A DNA stretch of 59,225 bases from Hominifimenecus microfluidus (GCA_020687485.1 JAJEQR010000020.1:1-59225), one strand, 5' to 3'; shown: positions 40,416 to 50,660, numbered from the stretch's first letter. The notes: generated by a model from the letters alone, not told the origin. Program-made: numbers and translations.

Positions 40416-41749
40416 TGGTTACGGCGAGAGAATTGGCCTGCACGGTACTGGTGCAGGTGATGGATGAAGGCGCCATGAGCCATATAGCGCTGCGGGAAGC
40501 GCTGGATCAGGCGACGGAGACCTTCGGAATGGAGGGAAGAGACCGGCGTTTCGCTACAGCGCTGGTACAGGGCACGCTGGAACGACTGTTACTTCTGGAC
40601 GCAAAGATCAACGGCCTGTCGAAGACGCCAGTGAAGAAGATGAAGCCGTGGATTCGCGAGCTGCTGCGCATGAGCACATACCAGCTCTTGTTCCTTCCGG
40701 AGATCCCGGCCTCCGCTGTGTGCAATGAGGCGGTCAAGCTGGCGCAGAAGAGAAAGTTTCACGGGCTGAAGGGCTTCGTGAATGGAATCCTTCGGAATAT
40801 CAGCAGAGATCCCTCACTCCCGGATGTGGATGACTCGGCGCGTTACTCTCAGCAGGAGTGGCTGGTACATCGCTGGGAGGAGAGCTTCGGCAGGGAGCAG
40901 ACGGAAATCATGATGCAGGCATTCTTTGAACGTCGTCCTCTGGCTGTCCGGAGGAATACTTCTATCGTGAACGCGGATACACTTTATGCGTCCTGGGAAC
41001 GAGACGGATTGACAGCGGAGCCGGTTCCCTATGTGCCGGACGCCTGGTATCTGAAGGGCTTTGAGAGCATTGACCGCACGGAAGCTTTCCGAAAGGGATG
41101 GATTCAGGTGCAGGATGTGAGCTCCATGCTGGCAGCTGTGGTGGCAGCGCCGGAGAAGGGCGTTTCCATCCTGGATCTCTGTGCGGCGCCCGGAGGCAAG
41201 AGCATGCATCTGGCCGATCTGACTGGCTCGGGAGGATCTGTTCTGGCGAGAGATCTGACGGAGAATAAGACCCGCATGATCCGGGAGAACCGAGAACGCG
41301 CTGGATTTACCTGGATGAAGGTAGAGGAGGCGGATGCCAGAGTACTGGACGAAGATCTGATTGACTGTATGGATGTTGTGATGGCGGATCTTCCCTGCTC
41401 CGGACTTGGAACGATGGGGCATAAGCCGGAGATTCGCTACCGGATTACTCCGGAGGCGATCCGTGAGCTGGCGGCGCTTCAGCGGGAGATTCTGGCGCAG
41501 GCCTGGCGCTATGTGAAGCCGGGCGGCGTGCTGGTTTACAGCACCTGCACCATCACACCGGAGGAGAACCAGGAGAATTTCTACTGGATTGCGGAGAATA
41601 CACCTCTGATTCCGGAATCTCTGGATGCATTTCTTCCGGAAGCCCTTCATTCGGAGACAACCGCGAAAGGATACCTTCAGCTTCTTCCCGGTATCCATAA
41701 GGGCTGCGACGGATTCTTCATTTCCCGTTTCCGGAAAATGGAGAGATAG
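40415..41749 (+). CDS. rsmB: 16S rRNA (cytosine-967 C5)-methyltransferase
   Basis: The 444-residue enzyme has an N-terminal NusB-like RNA-binding domain (residues 1-130) and a C-terminal SAM-dependent methylase. Motifs are DLCAAPGGKSMHL (SAM site), ADLPCSGLGTMGHKPEIRY (cysteine that assists release) and YSTCTITPEENQ (catalytic cysteine). The ATG overlaps the previous stop by one base, suggesting coupled translation. Confidence 0.93.
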   Translation: MVTARELACTVLVQVMDEGAMSHIALREALDQATETFGMEGRDRRFATALVQGTLERLLLLDAKINGLSKTPVKKMKPWIRELLRMSTYQLLFLPEIPASAVCNEAVKLAQKRKFHGLKGFVNGILRNISRDPSLPDVDDSARYSQQEWLVHRWEESFGREQTEIMMQAFFERRPLAVRRNTSIVNADTLYASWERDGLTAEPVPYVPDAWYLKGFESIDRTEAFRKGWIQVQDVSSMLAAVVAAPEKGVSILDLCAAPGGKSMHLADLTGSGGSVLARDLTENKTRMIRENRERAGFTWMKVEEADARVLDEDLIDCMDVVMADLPCSGLGTMGHKPEIRYRITPEAIRELAALQREILAQAWRYVKPGGVLVYSTCTITPEENQENFYWIAENTPLIPESLDAFLPEALHSETTAKGYLQLLPGIHKGCDGFFISRFRKMER

Positions 41750-41781
41750 ATGAGAGAGAAGAGAAAGAAGTACATAAATAT

Positions 41782-42846
41782 ATGAGCAGAACAGATATCA
41801 AATCCATGAGCGAGGAGGAACTGAAAGAGCTTCTCCTGTCAATGGGCGAAAAATCTTTTCGCGCCGCTCAGATCTTTTCATGGATCCATGAAAAAAAGGC
41901 AGAGACCTTTGACGATATGACAAATCTCTCCCGCGCGCTGCGAGAGAAACTGAAGGAAGAGTGTGAGCTGATCCGGCTGAATGCCGTGGAGATACAGAAG
42001 TCGCGGCTGGACGGAACGAGAAAGTACGCATTCGCACTGCCGGACGGTAATATCATTGAGAGTGTGTGGATGGAATATAAGCATGGCAATAGCGTGTGTA
42101 TCTCCTCGCAAGTGGGCTGCCGGATGGGCTGCCGCTTTTGCGCCTCTACACTGGATGGACTGGAGCGGAACCTTCGTCCATCGGAGATGCTGGAGCAGAT
42201 CTATGAGATGGAACGCGACACCGGGCAGCGAGTATCCAATATCGTTGTGATGGGAACCGGTGAGCCGCTTGACAATCTTTCAAACCTGCTCCGATTCCTG
42301 GAGCTGATTACCAGCGAGAAGGGCAGCAATATCAGCCAGAGAAATATCACCGTATCGACCTGCGGCCTGGTGCCGAAGATCCGGGAGCTAGCAGCGAAAA
42401 AGCTTCAGATTACGCTGGCAATTTCCCTGCATGCGCCGAACGATGAACTGCGGCGCACGATGATGCCGATTGCGAAGAGTTACAGCATCCATGAGATTAT
42501 GGATGCATGCGATGAGTATTTCGCGGCGACAGGCCGACGCATCAGCTTTGAATACAGTCTGGTACGTGGTGTGAACGATGGCGAGGCAGAAGCGCGCCAG
42601 CTGATTGCTCTTCTGAAGGGAAGGAACTGTCATGTGAACCTGATCCCGGTGAATCCGATCAAAGAGCGGGATTATAAGGAGACTCTTGGCCAGCAGGTAG
42701 AGAAATTTCAAAAACAACTTGAAAAAAACGGGATAAATGCTACGATAAGAAGGAAACTTGGCACGGATATTGACAGTGCATGTGGTCAGCTTCGCCGCAG
42801 AGTCCGTCAGGAAGAGAACAGAAAGGAGGCGGAATCCAATGGTTAG
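41782..42846 (+). CDS. rlmN: Dual-specificity rRNA/tRNA adenine C2-methyltransferase
   Basis: The 354-residue radical-SAM enzyme methylates A2503 in 23S rRNA and A37 of some tRNAs. The cluster-binding cysteines are C113, C117 and C120 (CRMGCRFC); GTGEPLDN binds SAM, and the two extra catalytic cysteines are expected near the end (NIDSACGQLRRR region, here GTDIDSACGQL). Its last eight bases overlap the phosphatase gene. Confidence 0.95.
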   Translation: MSRTDIKSMSEEELKELLLSMGEKSFRAAQIFSWIHEKKAETFDDMTNLSRALREKLKEECELIRLNAVEIQKSRLDGTRKYAFALPDGNIIESVWMEYKHGNSVCISSQVGCRMGCRFCASTLDGLERNLRPSEMLEQIYEMERDTGQRVSNIVVMGTGEPLDNLSNLLRFLELITSEKGSNISQRNITVSTCGLVPKIRELAAKKLQITLAISLHAPNDELRRTMMPIAKSYSIHEIMDACDEYFAATGRRISFEYSLVRGVNDGEAEARQLIALLKGRNCHVNLIPVNPIKERDYKETLGQQVEKFQKQLEKNGINATIRRKLGTDIDSACGQLRRRVRQEENRKEAESNG

Positions 42847-43591
42847 TTTTTCAGAAAGCAATATCGGGAACGTGCGCAGGCTGAACGAAGATTTTGTATT
42901 CGCTTCTGAGAAGCCGGTGGGGCCACTGGAGAATCTGTTCCTTGTGGCAGATGGCATGGGCGGTCATCAGGGGGGCGACTATGCGTCCCGCTATACCGTT
43001 GAGCATATGATATCGAAGCTTGCCAGTATGGAGACAAAGAGTCCGATTGCGGCGATCAATGATGCAATTCTGCAGATTAACGCAGAGCTGTATGAGCAGG
43101 GACGTATGGTCGAGGAACTGCAGGGGATGGGCACCACACTGGTGGCGGCGACAATCTCCGGCAGTACGCTCTATGTGGCGAATGTCGGAGATAGCAGGCT
43201 CTACCGAATATCGGATCATCTTAAGCAGGTGACACGGGATCATTCCTGGGTGGAGGAGATGATTCGGGAAGGCAGGATGACGCGTGACAGCGCAATTTAC
43301 TGGGAGAAGAAGAATATTATCACCCGGGCGATCGGAGCTTATGAGCGCGTGACGGCAGATTTTTTTGAAGTGGAACTAAATCCGGGCGACCGGATCCTGC
43401 TGTGTTCGGACGGATTGTCCAACATGGTGGAAGACAGACAGATCGAACAGATTCTGTTGAAGACAGAGAACCGCAGGAACCTTACGGCGGCAGGCAGAGA
43501 GCTGATTGCCGCAGGCAAGGCGAACGGCGGGAAGGATAATCTTTCGGTGGTTCTGGTGGATCCGGAACTTGATGAGGTGAAAAAATGCTGA
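42839..43591 (+). CDS. stp: PP2C-family serine/threonine phosphatase
   Basis: The 250-residue PPM/PP2C phosphatase reverses the action of the PrkC-type kinase encoded next. Metal-site motifs are NVRRLNEDF, LVADGMGGHQGGD and, later, LLCSDGLSNMV and GGKDNLSVVLV. The ATG at 42839 follows AGGAGGCGGAATCCA within the end of rlmN. The stop overlaps the kinase start by seven bases. Together they form the conserved wall-signalling pair. Confidence 0.92.
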   Translation: MVSFSESNIGNVRRLNEDFVFASEKPVGPLENLFLVADGMGGHQGGDYASRYTVEHMISKLASMETKSPIAAINDAILQINAELYEQGRMVEELQGMGTTLVAATISGSTLYVANVGDSRLYRISDHLKQVTRDHSWVEEMIREGRMTRDSAIYWEKKNIITRAIGAYERVTADFFEVELNPGDRILLCSDGLSNMVEDRQIEQILLKTENRRNLTAAGRELIAAGKANGGKDNLSVVLVDPELDEVKKC

Positions 43592-45696
43592 AAATAGGAA
43601 TGTTTTTAGGTAACCGATATGAGATCATCAGTAAGATCGGCTCCGGCGGTATGGCAGATGTATATAAGGCGAAGTGCCACAAGCTGAATCGCTTTGTGGC
43701 GATCAAGGTTCTGAAGCCGGAATTCAGTCAGGATCAGAGCTTTGTGTCGAAGTTCCGTATGGAGGCGCAGTCTGCCGCTTGTCTGTCGCATCCGAATATT
43801 GTGAATATTTATGATGTCGGAGAAGAGAACGGGATCTATTATATTGTCATGGAGCTGATCGAAGGCATCACACTGAAGAAGTATATCGAGAGAAGAAAGA
43901 AGCTGGAGATCCGTGAATCCATCGAGGTAGCCATGCAGGTGGCACGTGGTCTGGAGGCGGCGCATGCCGAGCATATTATCCACAGGGATATCAAGCCGCA
44001 GAATATCATGATTTCCAAGGACGGCAAGGTGAAGGTTACGGATTTCGGTATCGCGCGGGCGGCTTCTTCCCAGACGATCAGTTCGAATACCATGGGAAGT
44101 GTGCACTATATTTCCCCAGAGCAGGCCAGAGGCGGCTATTGCGATGAGAGAAGTGATATCTACTCGCTGGGAATTACGCTGTACGAGATGCTGACCGGTC
44201 GCGTTCCGTTCGAAGGTGACTCCACAGTTGCTGTTGCTTTGCAGCATATTCAGGGAGAGATGGTTCCGCCGCGCCAGTATGAACAGCTGATTCCGATCAG
44301 TCTGGAACGTATCATTATGAAGTGTACGCAGAAGAAGCCGGAGCTGCGTTATAATTCGGCCACAGAGCTGATTGAGGACCTGAAGAAATCATTGACGATG
44401 CCGAATGAGGATTTCGTTAAGATCAAGCAGCTTTCCAGTGATTCCCCGACCATGATTTTCAACGGCCGGGATGTTGACCGGATCAAGAATGAAACCCGTG
44501 CCCGTACTGAGTACGACCGCCGGGCAGAACATGCCTATCAGATGGATATGGAAGACAGTGAATACCGGAACCGCCGGGATCGCTATGGGGATGATGACGA
44601 CGAAGATGACGATGACGACGATATGGAAGATACAGATTCCCGTTTCGAGAAGATTGTCACCTATATCGGAATCGGTGTGGCAGTGGTCATTGTGCTGATC
44701 ATTGGCGCAATTGGACTCCGTGCCTGTGGACTCTTCAGCCAGACGACGAAGGAATCCTCTTCGGCGGCGGAATCTTCCTCCGACACAACAAAGACAAAAG
44801 TAATCAATGTACTGGGTATGACTTATGATCAGGCGAGCAGTGCTCTTCGCGATGCCGGACTCTCTATCAAAGCGACGTATGAGATTTCGGAAGATTATCC
44901 GGAGGGTCAGATCTTTGAGCAGGATCTGAAGGAAGGCGAGGAAGTCGATCGCTCCACGACTGTGAATGTAAAAGTCAGCACCGGAAGCGGCCAGCTGACG
45001 ATCCCTTCCGGGCTGACCGGCATGACACCGCAGGAAGCGGCTCAGGCGCTGGCAACAGCAGGCTTTACGAATGTGTCTTCCAGTTATGAGGAAGAGAACA
45101 GTGACAGTGTAGCAGCAGGGCTTGTCATCCGCTCAAATCCGGATTCCGGAACAAAGGCGGATAAGACCATGGAGATTCATCTTGTAGTCAGCAAGGGACC
45201 GGCAGTTGTCGAGGTGGAGGTTCCGTCCCTCTATGGTATGAAGGAGGAGGACGCAAGATCTCTGCTGTCGGAGAAGAAGCTGACGATTGGTGATATTTCC
45301 TATGAGAGCAGTGATGAAGTATCCAGCGGAAAGATTATCAGTCAGTCTCCCGGCTCCAGTAATAAGGTGAGTGAGGGAAGCAAGGTCGATATCGTGATCA
45401 GTACCGGAAGCAGCAGCGTGAAGGTTCCGGATGTCAGATGGAGCAGTCTTTCCAGCGCGACAGCCAAGCTCCGCGATGCCGGACTGGAGGTCGAAGTGGA
45501 GTACGAAGAGTCCAGCAGCAGTGAGAAAGATCTGGTAGTCAGCCAGTCTCCGTCGAACGGCAGCGAAGTAAAGAAAGGCACGACGGTTACGATTATTATC
45601 GGTATGGGCTCCTATGAGACGGAACCGGCAACTACGCAGGCTCCGGAGGAGACGACGCAGAGCGAAGATACCGGAGATCAGGGAGCCGGACAGTAA
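43585..45696 (+). CDS. prkC: PASTA-domain serine/threonine protein kinase
   Basis: The 703-residue membrane kinase has a Hanks-type catalytic domain (Gly loop IGSGGMADVY, Lys41, catalytic Asp135 in HRDIKPQN, DFG at 153-155), an unusually acidic juxtamembrane run (residues 336-351, mostly Asp), one membrane helix (357-381), a Ser-rich stretch and four extracellular PASTA repeats (about 404-470, 471-543, 544-610, 611-677). PASTA repeats bind muropeptides or lipid II, so the kinase links wall state to phosphorylation inside the cell. A Thr/Glu-rich tail ends the protein. Confidence 0.96.
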   Translation: MLKIGMFLGNRYEIISKIGSGGMADVYKAKCHKLNRFVAIKVLKPEFSQDQSFVSKFRMEAQSAACLSHPNIVNIYDVGEENGIYYIVMELIEGITLKKYIERRKKLEIRESIEVAMQVARGLEAAHAEHIIHRDIKPQNIMISKDGKVKVTDFGIARAASSQTISSNTMGSVHYISPEQARGGYCDERSDIYSLGITLYEMLTGRVPFEGDSTVAVALQHIQGEMVPPRQYEQLIPISLERIIMKCTQKKPELRYNSATELIEDLKKSLTMPNEDFVKIKQLSSDSPTMIFNGRDVDRIKNETRARTEYDRRAEHAYQMDMEDSEYRNRRDRYGDDDDEDDDDDDMEDTDSRFEKIVTYIGIGVAVVIVLIIGAIGLRACGLFSQTTKESSSAAESSSDTTKTKVINVLGMTYDQASSALRDAGLSIKATYEISEDYPEGQIFEQDLKEGEEVDRSTTVNVKVSTGSGQLTIPSGLTGMTPQEAAQALATAGFTNVSSSYEEENSDSVAAGLVIRSNPDSGTKADKTMEIHLVVSKGPAVVEVEVPSLYGMKEEDARSLLSEKKLTIGDISYESSDEVSSGKIISQSPGSSNKVSEGSKVDIVISTGSSSVKVPDVRWSSLSSATAKLRDAGLEVEVEYEESSSSEKDLVVSQSPSNGSEVKKGTTVTIIIGMGSYETEPATTQAPEETTQSEDTGDQGAGQ

Positions 45697-45699
45697 TCC

Positions 45700-46578
45700 A
45701 TGAAGGGTAAGATATGTAAGGGAATTGCAGGATTCTACTATGTCCATGATGGGCATAGTAGAATCTATGAATGTAAAGCGAAGGGGATCTTCCGCAATCA
45801 GAAGATCAAGCCGCTTCCTGGAGATAATGTAGAATTCACTGTGCTCTCCGAGGCGGAGAGTGAAGGCAGTATTACAGCAATCCATCCGAGAAAGAATCAA
45901 CTGATCCGTCCGGCGGTCTCAAATGTGGATCAGGCGCTTGTTGTATTTGCGCTGACTTCTCCGGAGCCGAATTTTAATCTGCTGGATCGTTTTCTGATCT
46001 CGATGGAACAGCAGAATCTGCCGACTGTGATCTGCTTCAATAAGCAGGATCTGGACAGCGGAGCAAAGGAGCAGGAGTGCCGGGAGCGTTACCGGGGCAG
46101 CGGGAATACCGTTGTTTTCGCAAGTGTACAGCAGGAGGAAGGCATGGAGTCTATCCGTGAATTGCTTCGCGGTCGGACGTCGGTGCTGGCCGGACCGTCC
46201 GGTGTGGGGAAGTCTTCCCTGATGAATCACCTTCAGCCGGAGGCGGCCATGGAGACCGGCGCGATCAGTGAGAAGATCCAACGGGGACGCCATACAACAA
46301 GACATTCGGAGCTTTTCTATCTGGAAGAAGATACCTTCCTGATGGATACACCGGGATTTACTTCTCTGAACATTACCGGAATCGAGGCTGGTGATCTGCA
46401 TGGATATTTTCCGGAATTTCTTCCGTATGAAGCAAACTGCCGTTTCTTGGACTGTGTCCACGTGGGCGAGCGCGACTGCGGTGTAAAGAAAGCTCTGGAA
46501 GAAGGAAAGATTTGTCGGGGGCGTTATGAGAACTACCTGCAAATCTATCAGGAACTGAAAGATAAGAAAAAATATTAA
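45700..46578 (+). CDS. rsgA: Small-ribosomal-subunit GTPase RsgA
   Basis: The 292-residue protein is a circularly permuted GTPase that helps 30S maturation. It has an N-terminal OB fold, then G4 NKQD (114-117), G1 GPSGVGKSS (165-173) and G3 DTPGF, and a C-terminal zinc site with Cys-Cys-His-Cys (NCRFLDCVHVGERDC). It follows prkC by three bases, and in Bacillus RsgA is a known PrkC substrate. A perfect 12-base inverted repeat lies in its codons 11-22. Confidence 0.95.
   Translation: MKGKICKGIAGFYYVHDGHSRIYECKAKGIFRNQKIKPLPGDNVEFTVLSEAESEGSITAIHPRKNQLIRPAVSNVDQALVVFALTSPEPNFNLLDRFLISMEQQNLPTVICFNKQDLDSGAKEQECRERYRGSGNTVVFASVQQEEGMESIRELLRGRTSVLAGPSGVGKSSLMNHLQPEAAMETGAISEKIQRGRHTTRHSELFYLEEDTFLMDTPGFTSLNITGIEAGDLHGYFPEFLPYEANCRFLDCVHVGERDCGVKKALEEGKICRGRYENYLQIYQELKDKKKY
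45731..45765 (+). repeat. Perfect 12-bp inverted repeat inside the start of rsgA
   Basis: GATTCTACTATG (45731-45742) and CATAGTAGAATC (45754-45765) enclose an 11-base loop, TCCATGATGGG, beginning 31 bases after the A of the start codon. The mRNA hairpin would be stable and lie under the initiating ribosome's footprint or just past it. Confidence 0.7.
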
Positions 46579-46660
46579 TAATATATTGATGGTATAAGAA
46601 AAATACGAAAAATTAAGACGAAATGTTCAAGAAGAAATATTGAAGGAGTATGTAGAAAAC

Positions 46661-47317
46661 ATGAGAAAAAATCTGTTATCTCCCTCTCTGTTGGCGGCGG
46701 ACTTCTCCCGTCTGGCAGAGGATATCCGAAACGTGGAGGAGGCGGGGGCGCAGTACCTGCATCTGGATGTGATGGACGGCGCGTTTGTCCCCAGCATTTC
46801 TTTTGGTATGCCGGTAATCCAGTCGCTGCGTAAGAACAGCAATATGACATTTGACGTACATCTGATGATTGAAGATCCGGATCGCTATCTGGATGAGTTC
46901 GCCGCCATTGGCGCGGACATCCTTACGGTGCATGCGGAGGCCTGTACCCATCTGGACCGCACCATCCAGAAGATTCATCAGTTGGGAAAGAAGGCTGGCG
47001 TGGCTCTGAACCCGGCGACTCCGCTCTCCGTGATCGAATGGGTGCTTCCGGAAGTAGATATGGTTCTTCTGATGTCGGTAAATCCAGGATTCGGAGGTCA
47101 GAAATATATTCCTTATGTTACGGATAAGATCCGTGCGCTCCGTGCCATGGTGGACGGACGCGGACTTGAGACGGATATCGAAGTGGACGGCGGTGTATCC
47201 CTGGCAAATGTGTCTTCCGTATTGGAGGCCGGAGCCAATGTTATGGTGGCAGGTTCCGCTGTCTTTCGCGGGGATGCTGCTGAAAATGTAAAAGCATTTC
47301 TGGAGAAGTTGTCATGA
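46661..47317 (+). CDS. rpe: Ribulose-phosphate 3-epimerase
   Basis: The 218-residue TIM-barrel enzyme interconverts ribulose 5-phosphate and xylulose 5-phosphate. LSPSLLAADF, HLDVMDGAFVPSISFG (metal ligands), VHLMIEDP, MSVNPGFGGQKYI and EVDGGV are the family motifs. The ATG at 46661 has AAGGAG 12 bases before it; a TTG at 46640 is an alternative. An 82-base gap after rsgA is the longest within the gene run. Its end overlaps the next gene (ATGA). Confidence 0.95.
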   Translation: MRKNLLSPSLLAADFSRLAEDIRNVEEAGAQYLHLDVMDGAFVPSISFGMPVIQSLRKNSNMTFDVHLMIEDPDRYLDEFAAIGADILTVHAEACTHLDRTIQKIHQLGKKAGVALNPATPLSVIEWVLPEVDMVLLMSVNPGFGGQKYIPYVTDKIRALRAMVDGRGLETDIEVDGGVSLANVSSVLEAGANVMVAGSAVFRGDAAENVKAFLEKLS

Positions 47318-48141
47318 TTCGACTGATCGCCACGGATGTGGATGGAACGATCGCGGCGGACGGTTCCTGCGAGATTAATCCTGAATATTATACCGTGATC
47401 CGCAAGCTTCGCGCGCTGGGAATCCAGGTGGCAGCGGCCAGCGGCCGTCAGAAAGACAGCCTGCTGGATCTGTTCGCGCCGGTGAAGGAGAAGATCTTCT
47501 ATATCAGCAACAATGGAGCCGGGCTGGGATGCTGGAATCGTGAGCTCTATGTACAGGGTATGCCGCCGGAGCTGATTCATGAGTTGATGGCGGACGTCGC
47601 GAAGCTGCCTGACTGCCAGATGATTCTTTCCGGTGTGGACACCTGCTTCTATTCTCCCGAGACGGAGGATTGGTTTATCCGTTATCTTCGGGAGGACTAT
47701 CACTTCGAAGCTTTGCCGCTGCCGGAGAATATGAAAGAGATTGATCTGTCCGGGATTGTGAAGATCGCGGTTTACCATGATCCTTCGGATACAGAGCCCC
47801 ATCCGGCGGTTCCACTGATTCGGAAGATGGAAGGGCGCCTCTCCGGCATGGTCTCCGGACGGGAATGGGTGGATTTCATGGCACCCGGCGTGAGCAAAGG
47901 CAGAGCGCTTGCCTGTCTGCAGGAGAGTCTGCAGATCGGTCCGGAGGAGACGATGGTATTTGGAGATCAGATGAATGATATTTCGATGTTGCAGCGGGCC
48001 GTTCACAGCTTTGCGGTCGGCGGCGCGCGTCCGGAGGTAAAGGCAGCAGCTGCGCATGTCACAGCGCCGCGGGAAGAGGACGGTGTCCTTCAGATCTGGA
48101 AGAAACTGGCAGATAATCAAGGAGAATATCAGGGAGAGTAA
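47314..48141 (+). CDS. Cof-type HAD-superfamily phosphatase
   Basis: The 275-residue protein has the HAD nucleophile motif ATDVDGTIAADGS, the second motif near AASGRQKDS, the Lys region (SKGRALACLQ) and the acidic GDQMNDISML motif. A C2B-type cap lies between. The Cof group dephosphorylates sugar phosphates and cofactors such as FMN or PLP. Translational coupling to rpe hints at a sugar-phosphate substrate, but that is inference only. Confidence 0.85.
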   Translation: MIRLIATDVDGTIAADGSCEINPEYYTVIRKLRALGIQVAAASGRQKDSLLDLFAPVKEKIFYISNNGAGLGCWNRELYVQGMPPELIHELMADVAKLPDCQMILSGVDTCFYSPETEDWFIRYLREDYHFEALPLPENMKEIDLSGIVKIAVYHDPSDTEPHPAVPLIRKMEGRLSGMVSGREWVDFMAPGVSKGRALACLQESLQIGPEETMVFGDQMNDISMLQRAVHSFAVGGARPEVKAAAAHVTAPREEDGVLQIWKKLADNQGEYQGE

Positions 48142-48146
48142 CAGAA

Positions 48147-49148
48147 ATGAAACGATGGATTCTTACATTTTTTCTGTTGTTTACCTGTTTGATGACAGGA
48201 TGTGCAGCACAAAAGGAAGAATCGACAGACGCGATGCTTGAAGATGAGCTGATTCGGATCGGTGATAATAGCTGTACGCTGGCAGAGGCAATGATTTTCG
48301 TGGCGGCGCAGAAGAATATCTATCAGGATTCTTATGGCGGTGATATCTGGAGCGTGAAGCTGAGCGAAGGAACCTTCGAGACATATATCATGAACGGTCT
48401 GAAAACGTATCTCGGCAAGCTTTTCTCGGCGGCACAGATGGCCGGAAACGAAGGATATACTCTTACAGATGAAGAGACAACGAAAGTGAATCAGGCGGCG
48501 GCAGCCTATATGGCGGCTATGAGCGAGGATGAGATCGCAGCAACTCATCTGAACGAGGAAATTGTCCGGGATGCTTATGAGCAGTATGTTCTTGCCAGAA
48601 AGCTGTACGACCATGTGCTGGCAGATGCCAATGTAGAAATCAGCTCGGACGAGGCCCGTGTCATCCACCTGCAGAAGCTTCTGTATGTGACACAGGATCT
48701 TTCAGAGACAGAGGTACAGGAGAAGAAAGCGGCGGCCGAGCAGGCAGCCGCCGGCATTGCGGAAGGAAAAGATTTCGCGGCAGTATCCGGTGACGGTGTT
48801 ATTACGGAGTTGGAGGTTATGCGCGGCCAGATGGATCCGGATGTGGAGACAGCGGTATTTGCGCTTGCGACCGGCGAGGTAAGCCCGGTTCTGGATACGG
48901 ATGAGGGCTATGTGATTTATAAGTGTACGGATTCTTATGATGAGGCGGCCTCCAATGCCAATAAGACAAAGCTTCTGGCGGAACACCGCGATCAGGTATT
49001 CAACGAATATCTGGATTCCTATCTGAAAGAGCACCAGGCGCTGTTCAATGATCAGGCCTGGGAGAAGCTGAGCATCTCCGGGTATCAGGGAGCAGCATCG
49101 GCGAATTTCTATACGATCTATCAACAATATTTTTCGGAGCAGCAGTAG
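48147..49148 (+). CDS. PrsA/SurA-like peptidyl-prolyl isomerase lipoprotein
   Basis: The 333-residue exported lipoprotein (lipobox LMTGC, Cys19) has an N-terminal helical chaperone region and, from about residue 168, a parvulin-type domain (RVIHLQKLLY, FAAVSGDGVI, VFALATGEVSPVLDTDEGYVIYKC in outline). The parvulin core is shortened and lacks several usual motifs, so isomerase activity is uncertain. It would help fold secreted proteins outside the membrane. It starts five bases after the HAD gene and touches glpK. Confidence 0.75.
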   Translation: MKRWILTFFLLFTCLMTGCAAQKEESTDAMLEDELIRIGDNSCTLAEAMIFVAAQKNIYQDSYGGDIWSVKLSEGTFETYIMNGLKTYLGKLFSAAQMAGNEGYTLTDEETTKVNQAAAAYMAAMSEDEIAATHLNEEIVRDAYEQYVLARKLYDHVLADANVEISSDEARVIHLQKLLYVTQDLSETEVQEKKAAAEQAAAGIAEGKDFAAVSGDGVITELEVMRGQMDPDVETAVFALATGEVSPVLDTDEGYVIYKCTDSYDEAASNANKTKLLAEHRDQVFNEYLDSYLKEHQALFNDQAWEKLSISGYQGAASANFYTIYQQYFSEQQ

Positions 49149-50660
49149 ATGAAGAATGAACAGTATATTATGGCGCTGGATCAGGGAACTACCAGTTCCC
49201 GCTGTATCCTTTTTGATCATCAGGGAAATCGGGTGAGCACTGCTTCCCAGGAGTTTTCCCAGCATTATCCGAAGCCTGGCTGGGTCGAGCATGATCCGAT
49301 GGAGATTTTCGCTTCGCAGCTGGGAGTGGCCTCGCGCGCGATGAATCAGATCGGCATCGGACCGTCTGAAATTGCAGCGATCGGCATTACGAATCAAAGA
49401 GAAACTACGATTGTCTGGGATAAAGAGACTGGGGAACCGGTCTATCCGGCGATTGTATGGCAGTGCCGCCGCACGGCGGAACGCATCGATGCGTTCGCGA
49501 AGACCGAGACAGGGAAGAACAGCACAGCGCGTACCGGACTGATTCCGGATGCGTATTTCTCGGCTTCCAAGATCCAGTGGATTCTGGAGCATGTGGACGG
49601 AGCATTGGAGCGGGCACATGCCGGGCAGCTTCTGTTCGGTACAGTGGATACCTGGCTGATCTGGAAGCTAACCGGTGGGCGTTCTCATGTCACGGATGTG
49701 ACGAACGCGTCCCGCACGATGCTGTTCGATATTCATAAGCTGCAGTGGGATGAGGAGCTGCTTGCATGGTTCGGCATTCCGAGGAGCATGATGCCGCAGG
49801 TGTGCATGTCCAGCGGAAGCTTCGGCATTACGGACCCGACGCTGATGGGCGGAGAAATCCCAATTATGGGAGTGGCCGGCGATCAGCAGGCAGCACTGTT
49901 CGGGCAGTGCTGTTTTGAATCTGGGGAAGTGAAGAATACTTACGGAACCGGCTGCTTTATGCTGATGAATACCGGTGCCCGGCCGGTAGCTTCACGCAAT
50001 GGCCTGATTACGACAATTGCTGTGGGCCTGGACGGAGAGGTGCAATATGCTCTGGAAGGCAGTGTTTTCGTGGGAGGAGCTTCGGTACAGTGGCTGCGGG
50101 ATGAGCTGCGGTTGTTCCGCAGCGCGGAGCAGTCAGAAGATTATGCGAAGGCAGTGCCGGATACGGCGGGAGCCTACGTGGTGCCGGCTTTTACCGGACT
50201 GGGCGCACCGCACTGGGACCCTTATGCGAGAGGAACCATTGTTGGGATCACCCGCGGATTCTCCCGAGAGCATCTGGTGCGGGCCACGCTGGAATCCATT
50301 GCTTATCAGACGGCGGATATCCTCTCCGCAATGGAGAAGGATTCCGGAATCGGTCTGAAGTCTCTGAAGGTGGACGGCGGAGCCAGTGCGAACAACTTCC
50401 TGATGCAGTTTCAGGCAGATATCCTGAATACAAGAGTGGTACGGCCGACCTGCATCGAGACGACGGCGCTGGGAGCTGCTTATCTGGCTGGTCTTGCCTG
50501 CGGTTACTGGGAGAGCCGGGATGAGATCCGACGGAATATTCAGGTGGATCGGGTCTTTGACTCTTTGATGGAAGAGAAACGCAGAGAAGAGCTTCTGAAC
50601 GGCTGGAAGAAAGCTGTGAACTGCTCCAGAGGCTGGGCATATCAGGGAAAGGACGAATGA
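49149..50660 (+). CDS. glpK: Glycerol kinase
   Basis: The 503-residue FGGY-family kinase makes glycerol 3-phosphate. [11 protein letters not shown] opens the ATP domain; [39 protein letters not shown] and [18 protein letters not shown] are glycerol-kinase motifs. It begins directly after the foldase stop codon. Neither glpF nor glpD/glpO lies nearby, so its place between a foldase and histidine genes is odd. Confidence 0.95.
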   Translation: MKNEQYIMALDQGTTSSRCILFDHQGNRVSTASQEFSQHYPKPGWVEHDPMEIFASQLGVASRAMNQIGIGPSEIAAIGITNQRETTIVWDKETGEPVYPAIVWQCRRTAERIDAFAKTETGKNSTARTGLIPDAYFSASKIQWILEHVDGALERAHAGQLLFGTVDTWLIWKLTGGRSHVTDVTNASRTMLFDIHKLQWDEELLAWFGIPRSMMPQVCMSSGSFGITDPTLMGGEIPIMGVAGDQQAALFGQCCFESGEVKNTYGTGCFMLMNTGARPVASRNGLITTIAVGLDGEVQYALEGSVFVGGASVQWLRDELRLFRSAEQSEDYAKAVPDTAGAYVVPAFTGLGAPHWDPYARGTIVGITRGFSREHLVRATLESIAYQTADILSAMEKDSGIGLKSLKVDGGASANNFLMQFQADILNTRVVRPTCIETTALGAAYLAGLACGYWESRDEIRRNIQVDRVFDSLMEEKRREELLNGWKKAVNCSRGWAYQGKDE

